64,000 bases of DNA from M3007 sp037445225 (GTDB lineage Bacteria; Bacteroidota; Bacteroidia; Chitinophagales; Saprospiraceae), in assembly GCA_037445225.1 (NCBI GenBank), contig JBBIKW010000009.1, forward strand, positions 103,265 through 167,264. The letters run 5' to 3'. Position 1 is the stretch's first letter; every line of letters begins with the position of its first letter. This document shows, piece after piece, positions 7,824 through 17,071 of this stretch. The notes below the pieces were generated by a model. It did no database searches, had not been told where the DNA came from, and saw only the letters and a program-made list of their open reading frames with translations. The position numbers and the translations under genes are program-made.

Positions 7824-8284
7824 ATACAGAGATTTAAGTGATGGAGTAGAAACGGCTTCACCTATAAGCTATTTCAACTGCGCGCTTTTTAACAGCGGTA
7901 TGAGCTAAGCGAGCGTAACAAGTGAATTAAGATGCAAAAAAGCAAAAAAAGAGCGACTGTTTACAAAGAAGTCTCGAGTTCTACACAGGACATAGCAATA
8001 GAAGCAATCAGCATGGCTGTAAGACGTAAAGGTTAGCATCCCTTTTCTTAGCGCGCTTGTTGCCGGTGATTTTAGCTGTGCGCTTAAAGGGATCAGACTA
8101 TCTCTGTCGACAAATGGATGCCTTGCCGCTCTTTTTTACAGAGTGTCGACCTTAGCCAGCCCTTAACTAAAGTGTTATTTTAGGTTAAATCAGCCAACAA
8201 TATCTGCTGTCTTTGCGTCTAATGTTTGCTTAGGCAGCAAGTCTTTGAAGACTGTCCTCCATCTTTGTTAAAATGCCAACATAC
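7824..8284. other. Divergent intergenic region
   Basis: About 460 bases between two divergent exported-protein genes, with no gene seen. It is A+T-richer than the surroundings. An imperfect inverted repeat (TTAACTAAA near 8163 and TTTAGGTTAA near 8179) and a near-match -7 box CATCTTTG (8260-8267) are present. Confidence 0.5.
8260..8267 (+). promoter_or_regulatory. Probable -7 box CATCTTTG
   Basis: One mismatch to TAnnTTTG. It lies 5 bases before the ATG at 8273 and 17 before the ATG at 8285, so the more distal ATG is the likelier start unless the message is leaderless. Confidence 0.45.
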
Positions 8285-11026
8285 ATGAGCAAAACCATCC
8301 TGAACGCTATTTTAGGAGTAATGTTAGGGTATGGTGCCGTAGCGCAGCCCCCTAACGATAATTGCACCAATCCCATCGCCCTTCCCAACGTATCCAATTA
8401 TTGCAGCGGAGCAGGCGCTTTCACCAATGTGGGCGCTACACCGTCGGGGTACGGCGCCGCTACGTGTTTTGGCTTGGCTTCCAATGATGTGTGGTTTTCT
8501 TTTGTCGCGCAGGCGACCGATGTCACCGTAGTGGTGCGCGGTGCGACGCAGCAGGCACCTGGAGGGACCCTTCGCAACCCACAAGTGGCTATCTATGCGG
8601 GTACTTGCGGCGGAACTCTTAGCCAGCTCGCGTGCCAAAGCTCGACCAACAACACCCATATTGCCGAAGTGAGCAAGAGCGGCCTGTTCGTGGGCACTAC
8701 CTACCTTATCCGCGTACAGGGCTTTAATAATGCCACCGGTACTTTCCAGCTATGTATCAACAACTTCAATCCGCCGGCCATCCCTACTTCCGACTGCCCT
8801 ACCGCAGCGCTGTTGTGCGATAAGTCGCCCTTCGTGGTCAAGAGCGTGACGGGGGCCGGCAACAACATCACTGAGCTCAACGACGCTGCGTGCTTTTCGG
8901 GAGGAGCCCCCATCAACTACGAGAGCAACTCCACCTGGTTTGTCTGGATCTGTGACCAGCCGGGTACACTGACTTTTACGTTAACTCCACTCAGCCCACC
9001 CGACGACTTGGACTTCGTCGTCTACCGACTGCCCAACGGCGTGGGCAATTGCCAGGGCAAACAGGTGGTGCGCTGCATGGCCAGCGGCGACTTCTTCTTT
9101 CCCAGCCCTTGCATGGGCCCTACTGGGTTGCGCGAGGGGGAAACGCGCACCAGTGTACCGGCAGGTTGTAATTTTCCTAACCCGACGACTTGGGCAGCAC
9201 CGCTCAACATGCAGTCGGGCGAAGTATATGCCCTTTGCGTAAACAACTTCACCAGCAGTGGCAACGGCTTCTCCATCGAATTCGGCGGAACAGGCACTTT
9301 CTTAGGTCCCAAAGCGGCCTTTTCGGCTAACCCTTCCGCCATCTGTTTAGGCAGCCCTGTAGAGTTTACCGATGCCTCTACCTTTGCCTTGGGCAATATT
9401 ACCGCCTACAATTGGAGCTTTGGCCCTACCGCTACGCCGAGCACTGCTACCGGCAAAGGGCCTCATTCGGTGATATTCTCGGAGCCGGGCATACACCCAG
9501 TCGTGCTCCAAATAGAGACTAACTTAGGCTGTAAGATCACCACCATCCAAAACGTAACGGTTTATCCCGATGTCGAGGTAGACACCCTTATCGCCGCACC
9601 CGACTGCAACGGCGGTACGAACGGCGAAATCATCATTACCAACATCGAAAAAGGGACGCCGCCCTACCTGTACAGCTGGCAAGGCGGCCCATTTACGGCG
9701 AGCAATCGCCTATCAAACCTGTCGGTGGGGACGTATAACCTGGTGATCCGAGATGCCAATAACTGTGAGACGTCGCTCGATATCGAGGTGAAGGAAAAAG
9801 AGCTCACCGTCGAAGCGGACGTCGCCAAGCCGCTGTGCACAGGCGATGCCAACGGCGTCATCACGTTAAAGGTGACCAACGGCACGCCGCCTTTCCAATT
9901 CAACTGGGGCAACGGCTTTGTTCCCAACAACAGTCAGGGGGGCTTCTCTGCCGGCGTATACACCATCTTGGGCGTAGACGCCGAGCTGTGCAAGGGCACC
10001 TTCGTCGTAACCGTTACGGATAATCCGCCGCTAACCCTCGAAATGGATACCCTCAACATCAGCTGTTACGGCGCCAACGATGGTCGGGGAGTGGCCCTCC
10101 CCGGAGGCGGGGTAGGCAACTACACCTACCAATGGAGCCAAAACAGTAGTAGCGCTACTGCGGAGCAGCTGGGCCCTGGGCAATATTTCGTTACGGTGAC
10201 GGACGGCAACGGCTGCACTATAGTGGGAAGCGTCTATATAGAAGAACCCGAGCGTATCCAAACGCAGCTGTTGGGCGTCACCCATCTGCGGTGCAATGGC
10301 GTGCCGGAAGGTGCCGTTTCAGTGGGTGCCCAGGGCGGAAGCCCTCCTTACCAGTATAGCGTCGACAATCGCCCTTTCGCGCCCTCACCGCGGCTTGACG
10401 GTTTGCTTGCCGGCGAGTACTGGGTTAAGGTGCGCGACGCCAATGGGTGCTTGGACTCGGTTTTTGCTGTCATCAATCAGCCGCCACCGCTCGAGGTATC
10501 TGCTGAACCTGAAGAAGTCACGCTCGACTTAGGCTACACCGAGCAACTTCGCACGTTGACCACTCCAATAGGTCGCCCCGTAACCTTTAACTGGGTACCC
10601 TCTACAGGGCTAAGCTGCGTCGACTGCCCAGCTCCTACCCTTACGGCAGTTCAAAATACGGTGTACATCGTGCAAATCACCGACGAAGACGGCTGTATAG
10701 CTATTGACTCCGTAAGGCTCATCGTGCGCGACGAACGGCCTATCTACATACCCAACGTAATAGGGCCCGACAAGCCTTTCCCGAACAACTATTTCACGCT
10801 TTTTGGCGGACCAGCGGCCGAAAGCATTGAAAAGCTCCGCATCTACGATCGCTGGGGAAGCTTGGTTTTCGAAGCCAACAATATTTCTCTCAACGACCCT
10901 TATTTGGGATGGGATGGCACTTTTCGCGGCCAATCAGTAGACGGTGTCTTTACCTTTTACGCCATCGTTCGCTTTGTCGACCAGCGCCAAATTTTGTACG
11001 AGGGCAGTGTCACTGTCGTGCGTTGA
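8285..11026 (+). CDS. T9SS-exported SprB/PKD-repeat surface protein
   Basis: About 913 residues. A signal peptide ends near GYGAVAQ, followed by PPNDNCTNPIALP, the start of a domain common in Bacteroidota surface proteins, and a second Cys-rich domain (SDCPTAALLCDKSPF). A PKD-like domain follows (AAFSANPSAICLG, YNWSFGP), then four SprB-type repeats of about 80 residues, each with a Cys, NG and GGxPPYxYxW core (for example KPLCTGDANGVITLKVTNG). The end is a gliding-motility-type sorting domain with YDRWGSLVFEA, GWDGTFRGQ and a final GSVTVVR. The usual FSPNGDGxND motif is replaced by VIGPDKPFPNNYF. It is probably anchored outside the cell as an adhesin. An in-frame ATG at 8273 is the alternative start. 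The gene ends 3 bases before the convergent TonB receptor. Confidence 0.88.
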   Translation: MSKTILNAILGVMLGYGAVAQPPNDNCTNPIALPNVSNYCSGAGAFTNVGATPSGYGAATCFGLASNDVWFSFVAQATDVTVVVRGATQQAPGGTLRNPQVAIYAGTCGGTLSQLACQSSTNNTHIAEVSKSGLFVGTTYLIRVQGFNNATGTFQLCINNFNPPAIPTSDCPTAALLCDKSPFVVKSVTGAGNNITELNDAACFSGGAPINYESNSTWFVWICDQPGTLTFTLTPLSPPDDLDFVVYRLPNGVGNCQGKQVVRCMASGDFFFPSPCMGPTGLREGETRTSVPAGCNFPNPTTWAAPLNMQSGEVYALCVNNFTSSGNGFSIEFGGTGTFLGPKAAFSANPSAICLGSPVEFTDASTFALGNITAYNWSFGPTATPSTATGKGPHSVIFSEPGIHPVVLQIETNLGCKITTIQNVTVYPDVEVDTLIAAPDCNGGTNGEIIITNIEKGTPPYLYSWQGGPFTASNRLSNLSVGTYNLVIRDANNCETSLDIEVKEKELTVEADVAKPLCTGDANGVITLKVTNGTPPFQFNWGNGFVPNNSQGGFSAGVYTILGVDAELCKGTFVVTVTDNPPLTLEMDTLNISCYGANDGRGVALPGGGVGNYTYQWSQNSSSATAEQLGPGQYFVTVTDGNGCTIVGSVYIEEPERIQTQLLGVTHLRCNGVPEGAVSVGAQGGSPPYQYSVDNRPFAPSPRLDGLLAGEYWVKVRDANGCLDSVFAVINQPPPLEVSAEPEEVTLDLGYTEQLRTLTTPIGRPVTFNWVPSTGLSCVDCPAPTLTAVQNTVYIVQITDEDGCIAIDSVRLIVRDERPIYIPNVIGPDKPFPNNYFTLFGGPAAESIEKLRIYDRWGSLVFEANNISLNDPYLGWDGTFRGQSVDGVFTFYAIVRFVDQRQILYEGSVTVVR

Positions 11027-11029
11027 GCG

Positions 11030-13648
11030 CTAAAAATCCATTCGCACGCGGAGGTTGAGGCGGCGGCCGGTCAAATAGTTGGGCACGGCGTATTGCAGGT
11101 TCGTGATGGCTTTTATCCAAAGATGGGAAGCCTCATTGGCCACCTGCATGAGATTGAACACCTCTATGCTGCCCCAAGTGTTGCGCGTGAAGCGCAGCGG
11201 ATGGCGCGGCTTGCGCTCCAACCACTCGCGTTTCCACAGCTGAAACCCAAACCCGATGTCCACGCGATGGTAGGGGTTGAAGCGATACGGATTGCGATAG
11301 ATGGTGTTGTTATCCGGTATTCCGAAGGGGAGCCCGGTGCCGAGAGTAAAGTTGAGGTGCATACGCAGGTTGGGATTTTTGGGCAAATAGTCCTGAAAAA
11401 AGGTGGAAAAGGTGAAGAAGCGGTCGGTGGGACGCGGCACGTCATGCAGAGGGGTGCCTTCGCGTTGCCCTAGCCTGCGCACCAAGTGCTGCACGCCGTA
11501 CAGGGCTTCGCGCGTGCGCAGGAAGGAGAGGTTCACCCAGCTCTCTGCTCCCGGTACAAATTCGCCGTTGAGCCGCAAGTCCACGCCGGCAGCATAGCCG
11601 CGCAGGTCGTTTTCCCCAGAATAGCGGATGCGCACGTTGTCGATGTCGTAAGAGACGAGATCCCACATGTGCTTGTAATAGGCCTCGGCGATGAGCCGCA
11701 TCTTGACGGGGCGGCGTCGGCCCCATAAAAAGTCATAGGTGAGCCCCCCCACGACATGTGCTGAGCGCTGGGCGAGGAGATTGGGGTTGATACTGCCGTC
11801 GAGGCGACGCAGCTCGCGATAAAAAGCGGGTTGAAAGAAAAGACCTGTGGCAATGCGGAAAGAGATATCGCGCGGAGTGTTCAGTGGCTTGTACAACAGC
11901 TGTACGCGCGGAGTGACGAAGGCTTCGCCGTTAAGGCTCCAATACTGCCCGCGCAGACCGACAGTCAGCTGCCATTCGCGCAGGCCCACCTCGCGCCACG
12001 TCCAGGTGTCTTGAAAAAACGCGGCGATCCGCCAGCTGTCCAGCGCATTGCGCCCCTTGAGCACGCGGCGCACGAGCAGCCGGGTGGTGTCGTAGGGCAG
12101 GGAATACAGAGCCGAGTCGAGCCGCTCCCATTCGTTAATGCGATCCACAGCGCTTTCGCTTTGCCATTTGAGGCCCCACTGAAAGAAATGGCTTCGGGTG
12201 AGCTCTTGCTCTGGGCGATCGTTTTGCCACTCCACGCCGCCGCGATACTCGACGTTGCGAACATCTAAGGTTAGGTAGTTGCGTATCCAAGTATGCTGGG
12301 TACCAGTGCCTAATACGCTGACGATTTCGCCAAAGTTGTCGGAGCCCAAGTCCGTGTCGAGCTGTCCCAAGAGGTAGTAGCTCAAGATGTCGAAGCGCTC
12401 GTTCTCCTGGCTGCGCCAGGCAGAAGCTAAGAATTTGTGGTAGACGGGGTTTCGGTCGCGTTTGGGCAAATAGGTGAGCGCCACGCCTCCCATAGCTTGG
12501 GTAAAGTCGTCTATTTCCTGACCTTCGAAGACGGAGCGCAGTTGAAGGGTGAAATCGATCAAGCCGAAAGCTCGGGCTAAGCTTTGCGGTACAAAGCGGT
12601 ACACGGAGCGGTTGTAGTTGCCCAGCACACTTAACTGCCAGTGCCGACTTAAATCGTACGTCAGATACGTCTGTATGTCGTAGAAGTCGGGTACGTATTC
12701 CCCGCGCACGTCGAGGCTCGAGAGCAAGACGCGCGTTGTCTTGTAGCGAGCACCTGCCAAGAAGCGGAAAGCCCGGTACGGATCGGTGCGGTGCTTGACA
12801 CTGCCCTCTATATGCGCACTTCCGCCCAGTAGGCTAGCCCCGATGCTAGCCCGCAGGCTATCAGGGCGCTTGTATCGGATATCGAGCACCGAGGAGAGCT
12901 TGTCGCCGTAACGCGCTTGAAAACCTCCGGAGGAAAAGGACAGGTCGCGCACCAAGTCTAAGTTGGGAAACGATAACCCCTCCTGCTGTCCGGCGCGCAC
13001 CAGCTGGGGGCGGTAGATTTCAAAGTCGTTGACGTAGACCAGGTTTTCGTCGTAGTTGCCGCCGCGCACCTGGTACTGGGAGGTAAGCTCGCCGCCAGCA
13101 CCCGTATTAACGCCCAAAGCGATGTGCGGAAGTACGCTCTCTAAATTGCCCGTAGTCGTAGGCAGCAGGCGCAGGGCTTCGATGCGCTGCTCGCGCACCA
13201 TGCCGGCGTCGTCGAGCCGGCGGTCGCGCACGATCACCTCTAAGTTTGTCCGTTCCGGCGCAAGCGCTACATCCAATCCGAAACGCGCCTCGGGTGCCAA
13301 GGGCAGGACATCGATGCTCGCTTCGCGATACCCTAAGCGCCGAAAAGTCAACACTAAGCGCTGACCAGAAGGTACCCGAATAGCATAGTGGCCGCGCTCG
13401 TCCGAATAGACACCTCCTGAGCCCTCTTTAACGACAATCAGCGCCAGCTCCAACGGCTGGCCGTCTACGGCATCACTTACCTTTCCGTATACGAGTGCTG
13501 TCGGCGACTGCCCCCAAAGGGCAAGGCTCCCCTCTCCTCCCCACAGCGCAAAAAGCCCCGCACAAAGGAGAACCCCACTCCTGCATATTCGAACGCAAAG
13601 AAAGCGCCTCGCCAGGCTGAACCGTTGTACCCAAGTCCGTTTCCGCAA
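11030..13648 (-). CDS. TonB-dependent outer-membrane receptor with carboxypeptidase-like domain
   Basis: 872 residues. After a basic, hydrophobic leader (about residues 1-47) comes a carboxypeptidase-regulatory-like domain (VYGKVSDAVDGQPLELALIV, YSDERGHYAIRVPSG, LTFRRLGYREA), then a TonB plug (ESVLPHIALGVNTGAGG, YQVRGGNYDENLVYVNDFEI, FSSGGFQARYGDKLSSVLDI) and a C-terminal beta-barrel rich in alternating aromatic strands, ending LNLRVRMDF. It imports a substrate across the outer membrane using TonB energy. No SusD-like partner is next to it, so the substrate is unknown. It is encoded 98 bases downstream of the DUF2490 gene on the same strand, so co-transcription is possible. Confidence 0.9.
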   Translation of the reverse strand: MRKRTWVQRFSLARRFLCVRICRSGVLLCAGLFALWGGEGSLALWGQSPTALVYGKVSDAVDGQPLELALIVVKEGSGGVYSDERGHYAIRVPSGQRLVLTFRRLGYREASIDVLPLAPEARFGLDVALAPERTNLEVIVRDRRLDDAGMVREQRIEALRLLPTTTGNLESVLPHIALGVNTGAGGELTSQYQVRGGNYDENLVYVNDFEIYRPQLVRAGQQEGLSFPNLDLVRDLSFSSGGFQARYGDKLSSVLDIRYKRPDSLRASIGASLLGGSAHIEGSVKHRTDPYRAFRFLAGARYKTTRVLLSSLDVRGEYVPDFYDIQTYLTYDLSRHWQLSVLGNYNRSVYRFVPQSLARAFGLIDFTLQLRSVFEGQEIDDFTQAMGGVALTYLPKRDRNPVYHKFLASAWRSQENERFDILSYYLLGQLDTDLGSDNFGEIVSVLGTGTQHTWIRNYLTLDVRNVEYRGGVEWQNDRPEQELTRSHFFQWGLKWQSESAVDRINEWERLDSALYSLPYDTTRLLVRRVLKGRNALDSWRIAAFFQDTWTWREVGLREWQLTVGLRGQYWSLNGEAFVTPRVQLLYKPLNTPRDISFRIATGLFFQPAFYRELRRLDGSINPNLLAQRSAHVVGGLTYDFLWGRRRPVKMRLIAEAYYKHMWDLVSYDIDNVRIRYSGENDLRGYAAGVDLRLNGEFVPGAESWVNLSFLRTREALYGVQHLVRRLGQREGTPLHDVPRPTDRFFTFSTFFQDYLPKNPNLRMHLNFTLGTGLPFGIPDNNTIYRNPYRFNPYHRVDIGFGFQLWKREWLERKPRHPLRFTRNTWGSIEVFNLMQVANEASHLWIKAITNLQYAVPNYLTGRRLNLRVRMDF

Positions 13649-13746
13649 TGCTCACCGATTTTTTCTGACTAAAATAGCACCTCCGCTTACCACCGCGGGC
13701 CGCTGCAAAGAACGCAAAAGCACCGCAAGAACGAGGAAAAGCCGGT

Positions 13747-14454
13747 TCAGGACTTGAGCTGATGATAAACACTTATCCGAAAAATGTCGCGCAGCGTGAG
13801 GCGGTCGGGTCTACCGAAAGGCTGCCATTGGAGCAAGTAGCCCATTTCGAGACGCGTCTGCGGCGATACCCTGCCCGATGCGCCTACGTAGAAGCGGTTC
13901 TGATCAAATACAGCAGGAGCTCCGCGCCCCCAGTTGAGAAATACCTCATCGGATACGTGTACCGCGATGCGCTCTTGAAACACCAGCCAATTCAATTGTG
14001 CTCGGTAGCGCCCTCGCCAAAAGAACCACACATCGTCATCGGAGAAAAAGCGCTGCTCTATGCGATAGCGGTGTTGCAGCGTCACCTTAGCGGAGAGCGC
14101 TCCTCGATGGTGGAACTCTTGGAAGGTGCGCCACTCCGCCCGCCGCGGAAAGGAAGAGCTGGTCGGTTCTGCCGCTCCGTTCTCTGAGCGGGTAATACCC
14201 ACCGCACCCTCAAACTCCGGCCGCCAAGCATAGTGGAGGTGCGTATGCAGCACCAATTGATGCCAGCGCCCACTCGACAGCCAAAACCGATAATCTACCT
14301 CTTGGTGCAATGTCCAGGCCGGATGAAAGGACCAGGTCAGATAATAGCGGTTCCAAGAGACGCCATGACGCTGAACTACCTTAGGCGGTTGGGCTGACAG
14401 CACACTGTTTGAAATACTTAAGGCAAGACAAAATACGACCCATCTAAACTTCAT
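13747..14454 (-). CDS. DUF2490 outer-membrane barrel-like protein
   Basis: 235 residues with a signal peptide (FCLALSISNSVLSAQ). The mature part has the DUF2490 pattern: WNRYYLTWSFHPAWTLHQEV, FWLSSGRWHQLVLHTHLHY, then repeated beta-strands (VTLQHRYRIEQRFF, WFFWRGRYRAQLNWL) and an amphipathic C-terminus. DUF2490 proteins are predicted small outer-membrane barrels of unknown role. It is followed on the same strand by the TonB-dependent receptor. Confidence 0.8.
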   Translation of the reverse strand: MKFRWVVFCLALSISNSVLSAQPPKVVQRHGVSWNRYYLTWSFHPAWTLHQEVDYRFWLSSGRWHQLVLHTHLHYAWRPEFEGAVGITRSENGAAEPTSSSFPRRAEWRTFQEFHHRGALSAKVTLQHRYRIEQRFFSDDDVWFFWRGRYRAQLNWLVFQERIAVHVSDEVFLNWGRGAPAVFDQNRFYVGASGRVSPQTRLEMGYLLQWQPFGRPDRLTLRDIFRISVYHQLKS

Positions 14455-14689
14455 GCATTCATCTTCAATTGCCGCAAAGAAACGGTTTTTTGGGGCCGAT
14501 TAGCACCTCTCTCCCCTCTCCCGAGTGAGAAATTGTCGCTTGCGGCAGTAGCGTCGGTTCTAATCTATGCTTGCTCGAAGGGACAGCACTAAGGCAATTT
14601 CAGAAACCCTTACTTGCCGTTAATGCGGTGCACCATCAGTCAGAAGTTCTAAAGAGAGCACGCTGGCGGGAGGGAGGCTGTTCTCCGCA

Positions 14690-15004
14690 TTAACTCACTT
14701 GGGCGCGCAAGCTCGTCCACGCCCCACCGTTGTAGGCTTCGATGCCGTTTTTTCTGAGCAATTCTACCGCTGCCTGACTGCGGGCCCCACTTCGGCATAC
14801 GGCGATCACTGGGATACCTTTCTTGTGAAGCGTCGATACTTGGCTCGGCAGCCGGTCTAACGGGATGTTGACAGCACCCTGTAAATGCCCAGAGCGAAAC
14901 TCCTCGGGCGTGCGCACATCCACGACCAAGGCACCATCCCTAAGCAGCTGCTTAAAATCCACTCGCGGCCCTAACCCGAATAGCGATTTCAACCATTGAA
15001 GCAT
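14690..15004 (-). CDS. Rhodanese-like domain protein (second of a tandem pair)
   Basis: 104 residues, a single rhodanese domain: LVVDVRTPEEFRSGHLQGAVNIPLD, then the active loop VCRSGARS with the catalytic Cys, and YNGGAWTSL at the end. No signal peptide. Such single-domain proteins carry or transfer sulfane sulfur in the cytoplasm. It lies 33 bases downstream of a second, similar gene with the same active loop, so the two look like an old tandem duplication in one operon. Confidence 0.9.
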   Translation of the reverse strand: MLQWLKSLFGLGPRVDFKQLLRDGALVVDVRTPEEFRSGHLQGAVNIPLDRLPSQVSTLHKKGIPVIAVCRSGARSQAAVELLRKNGIEAYNGGAWTSLRAQVS

Positions 15005-15037
15005 AGCTCGACTGTCCTATTAGGTTGTTGTTGAGAC

Positions 15038-15313
15038 TTATTGATGAAGCGCATAGAGCACCTCTTCCAAGCTGCCACCATTGTGTACGTCCGACACACC
15101 GGCCTGGCGCAAGATCTGTACCGCCATTCCACTGCGGTTCCCGCTGCGGCAATACAGCACGCGTGGCGCAGGGAGAGCAGCTACCTCTTCTATGCGGTAG
15201 GGTATGGTATCTAACGGGATGTTAATGGCGCCCTCTACGTGGCCACTTTGGAATTCTTCGGGCGTGCGAACATCGATAAGGGTCATCTTTTCTGTGCTTT
15301 TTTGCGTAGTCAT
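15038..15313 (-). CDS. Rhodanese-like domain protein (first of a tandem pair)
   Basis: 91 residues from the ATG at 15313. It has the rhodanese motifs LIDVRTPEEFQSGHVEGAINIPLD and the active loop YCRSGNRSG with the catalytic Cys. A longer reading to 15418 adds 35 basic residues unlike the family; the -7 box at 15346-15353 lies inside that extension, which favours the short form. Predicted role: sulfur transfer or handling in the cytoplasm. Confidence 0.88.
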   Translation of the reverse strand: MTTQKSTEKMTLIDVRTPEEFQSGHVEGAINIPLDTIPYRIEEVAALPAPRVLYCRSGNRSGMAVQILRQAGVSDVHNGGSLEEVLYALHQ

Positions 15314-15345
15314 GAAGAAAAAATCTTTTTGTGAAAAAGGCAACG

Positions 15346-15353
15346 CAAAGGTA
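15346..15353 (-). promoter_or_regulatory. -7 promoter box TACCTTTG of the rhodanese pair
   Basis: On the minus strand this is an exact TAnnTTTG match, 32 bases before the ATG at 15313. It probably drives both rhodanese genes. Confidence 0.65.
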
Positions 15354-15433
15354 TAGGCATACCCACGCGCCTGAACGTGACTTCGGTCACGATACCTTCT
15401 CTTTACCCTGGAAAGCACCTGCGGAGTAAAATA

Positions 15434-16720
15434 TCAGCGCAGAGCTTCTCGAAAGGAACTCAAGTCGGGTATACGTCCTCGCTTTCGCGTTCGTTCGTAG
15501 TGGTACGCTGCTTGCGCCAGCTTGGCTAAGAAGGGCCGTCCCACTGTTTCGTATTCGTACTGGTCGTCATTAAAGATGCCGTCGTCGTTGCACAGAATGG
15601 TCGCTGCCAGAATGAACTCCACGCCGGTGTCAAAATCCACTATGTAGGCCACATCCGTCAGCGTCCCGTATGCCTGCCCTACCTTGTTGAATATGCGCAG
15701 CGAAGCCGGCGGCTTCCCGGTACTGTCAGAAAAGAGGTAGTATTTGACGAAATCATCTGGGTATTGGCGCGGGTCATAAGAAGGGGCATCGCACTCGCGA
15801 GGGAAAAGCCCCATATACTTCCAAACGAAGCGATAGTCCTCCTTACTTAGATCGAAGCGATGCTGTGCCGGCACCGCTGCTGGAAACAGGATGGAGCGAA
15901 GCATCTGCTCCATATCGGTCAGTGCAAACCAATTCTTTCCACTCATATCGAAAGGCTCTTCAACAAGCCGCCCCTCTGCGTCTACCCAGCCTTTGCCCTG
16001 GCGCGTGCCGTTTTGCGGGTTAACCCAAAGCTGCTGTCCGACCTTTTCTGCCTCTCGATAAATGACGACACTGCCTTCAGGGGAATAGAACGTCATTGGG
16101 CTAGCGTAGCGCTGGTCGCGCCGAGGAGCATAGAAGCGATGGACTATACCTGTGCGCGTATACCCCTTCTCGCGCAGTGTCTGGTTGATGTAGTCGATTC
16201 CCAAGAAGTCGAAAAGGTGGTTATAAGAAGGGTTGTCGCTGACCACAAAGACCCTGCGGATATCGTGTGCTAAAGTGGGCAGACCAGTGGGCGCGGTGCT
16301 ATCGGCGCAATAAGCTTGCTGAAAAGGCCGCAGCGAGTCAATGCAGTACGGAGTATTTGGGCTAAGCATAGGATAACCGCTTCGCCTCAGGCGATGTACC
16401 TTTTCCAATGCCAACAAGGCTAAGGGCATTTTGACCATGCTGGCCGGATAAAAGTAACGCGTGCTGTCTACTCTGAAACCATAGGTGCGGAAGAGCGGAG
16501 AGCCATCGCGGCGCCGGTCGATTTGGGTGTAAAGGATTTGCACGGAAGAGCGTTCAGCGCTGTCGAGCACTTGTCGCGCCAAAGGGTCCTGGCGAAGTCG
16601 CTGAAGTATTGCCGTCAAAGGGTTGTCTTCTTGTGGGAGCTTTCTGGATCCCATACAGGCATTCCAGATGCCGATACCCAACAGCAGCCAAAACAGCGAT
16701 CTTAATGAGTGTACAGGCAT
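15434..16720 (-). CDS. Class-A-beta-lactamase-like serine hydrolase, exported
   Basis: 428 residues. It begins with a hydrophobic leader ending WNAC, a weak lipobox, so it may be a lipoprotein. The serine penicillin-binding fold is shown by SMVK (S94 to K97), an SDN motif in VVSDNPSYN and a KVG triad near FNKVGQAYG. The protein is longer than secreted class A beta-lactamases (about 290 residues), with inserted segments around 190-330. It could be a beta-lactamase-related hydrolase or peptidoglycan-active enzyme of the envelope; resistance should not be assumed. It is monocistronic and divergent from uvrB. Confidence 0.85.
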   Translation of the reverse strand: MPVHSLRSLFWLLLGIGIWNACMGSRKLPQEDNPLTAILQRLRQDPLARQVLDSAERSSVQILYTQIDRRRDGSPLFRTYGFRVDSTRYFYPASMVKMPLALLALEKVHRLRRSGYPMLSPNTPYCIDSLRPFQQAYCADSTAPTGLPTLAHDIRRVFVVSDNPSYNHLFDFLGIDYINQTLREKGYTRTGIVHRFYAPRRDQRYASPMTFYSPEGSVVIYREAEKVGQQLWVNPQNGTRQGKGWVDAEGRLVEEPFDMSGKNWFALTDMEQMLRSILFPAAVPAQHRFDLSKEDYRFVWKYMGLFPRECDAPSYDPRQYPDDFVKYYLFSDSTGKPPASLRIFNKVGQAYGTLTDVAYIVDFDTGVEFILAATILCNDDGIFNDDQYEYETVGRPFLAKLAQAAYHYERTRKRGRIPDLSSFREALR

Positions 16721-17071
16721 ACTTCCTTCACATTGCGACTACAAAACAACGACACTCTCCTGTAAAAGCGCATAAACAAAAGGCACATACGCGTTTCAGC
16801 CGTATTTCTCTACCGGATGAAACGGCCCCGAGGCTACTCCCGCCTCCACCCCCTGCGAGATTACCTCTGCGCAAAGAGGTAGCTCTTATCGGCAGCATCC
16901 ACAGCAAGCATGGCGGCCCACTTAAGGCCATTCTTTGACTTTCTTGTGAAATAACCCCCAACTAAATACACTGAAAATCAACTTTTTAGGATTAAAAAAC
17001 CTTAGAGAAGAACAAGTCTTGTGAACACAGAAACCCGCCGATTAATTTTGCTGTTTCACAATGTACGTACC
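16721..17071. other. Divergent intergenic region before uvrB
   Basis: About 350 bases between the serine hydrolase (-) and uvrB (+). Apart from the uvrB promoter box at 17043-17050, no gene or clear structure is seen. Confidence 0.45.
17043..17050 (+). promoter_or_regulatory. -7 promoter box TAATTTTG of uvrB
   Basis: Exact TAnnTTTG match, with TTG at 17019-17021 spaced 21 bases upstream as a possible -33 element. Since it lies inside the extension to the GTG at 17021, it supports the ATG at 17072. Confidence 0.65.

Noticed and set aside
8163..8188. Imperfect inverted repeat as a terminator
   Set aside because: It has mismatches, no T run and lies between divergent genes, where no transcript is expected to end.
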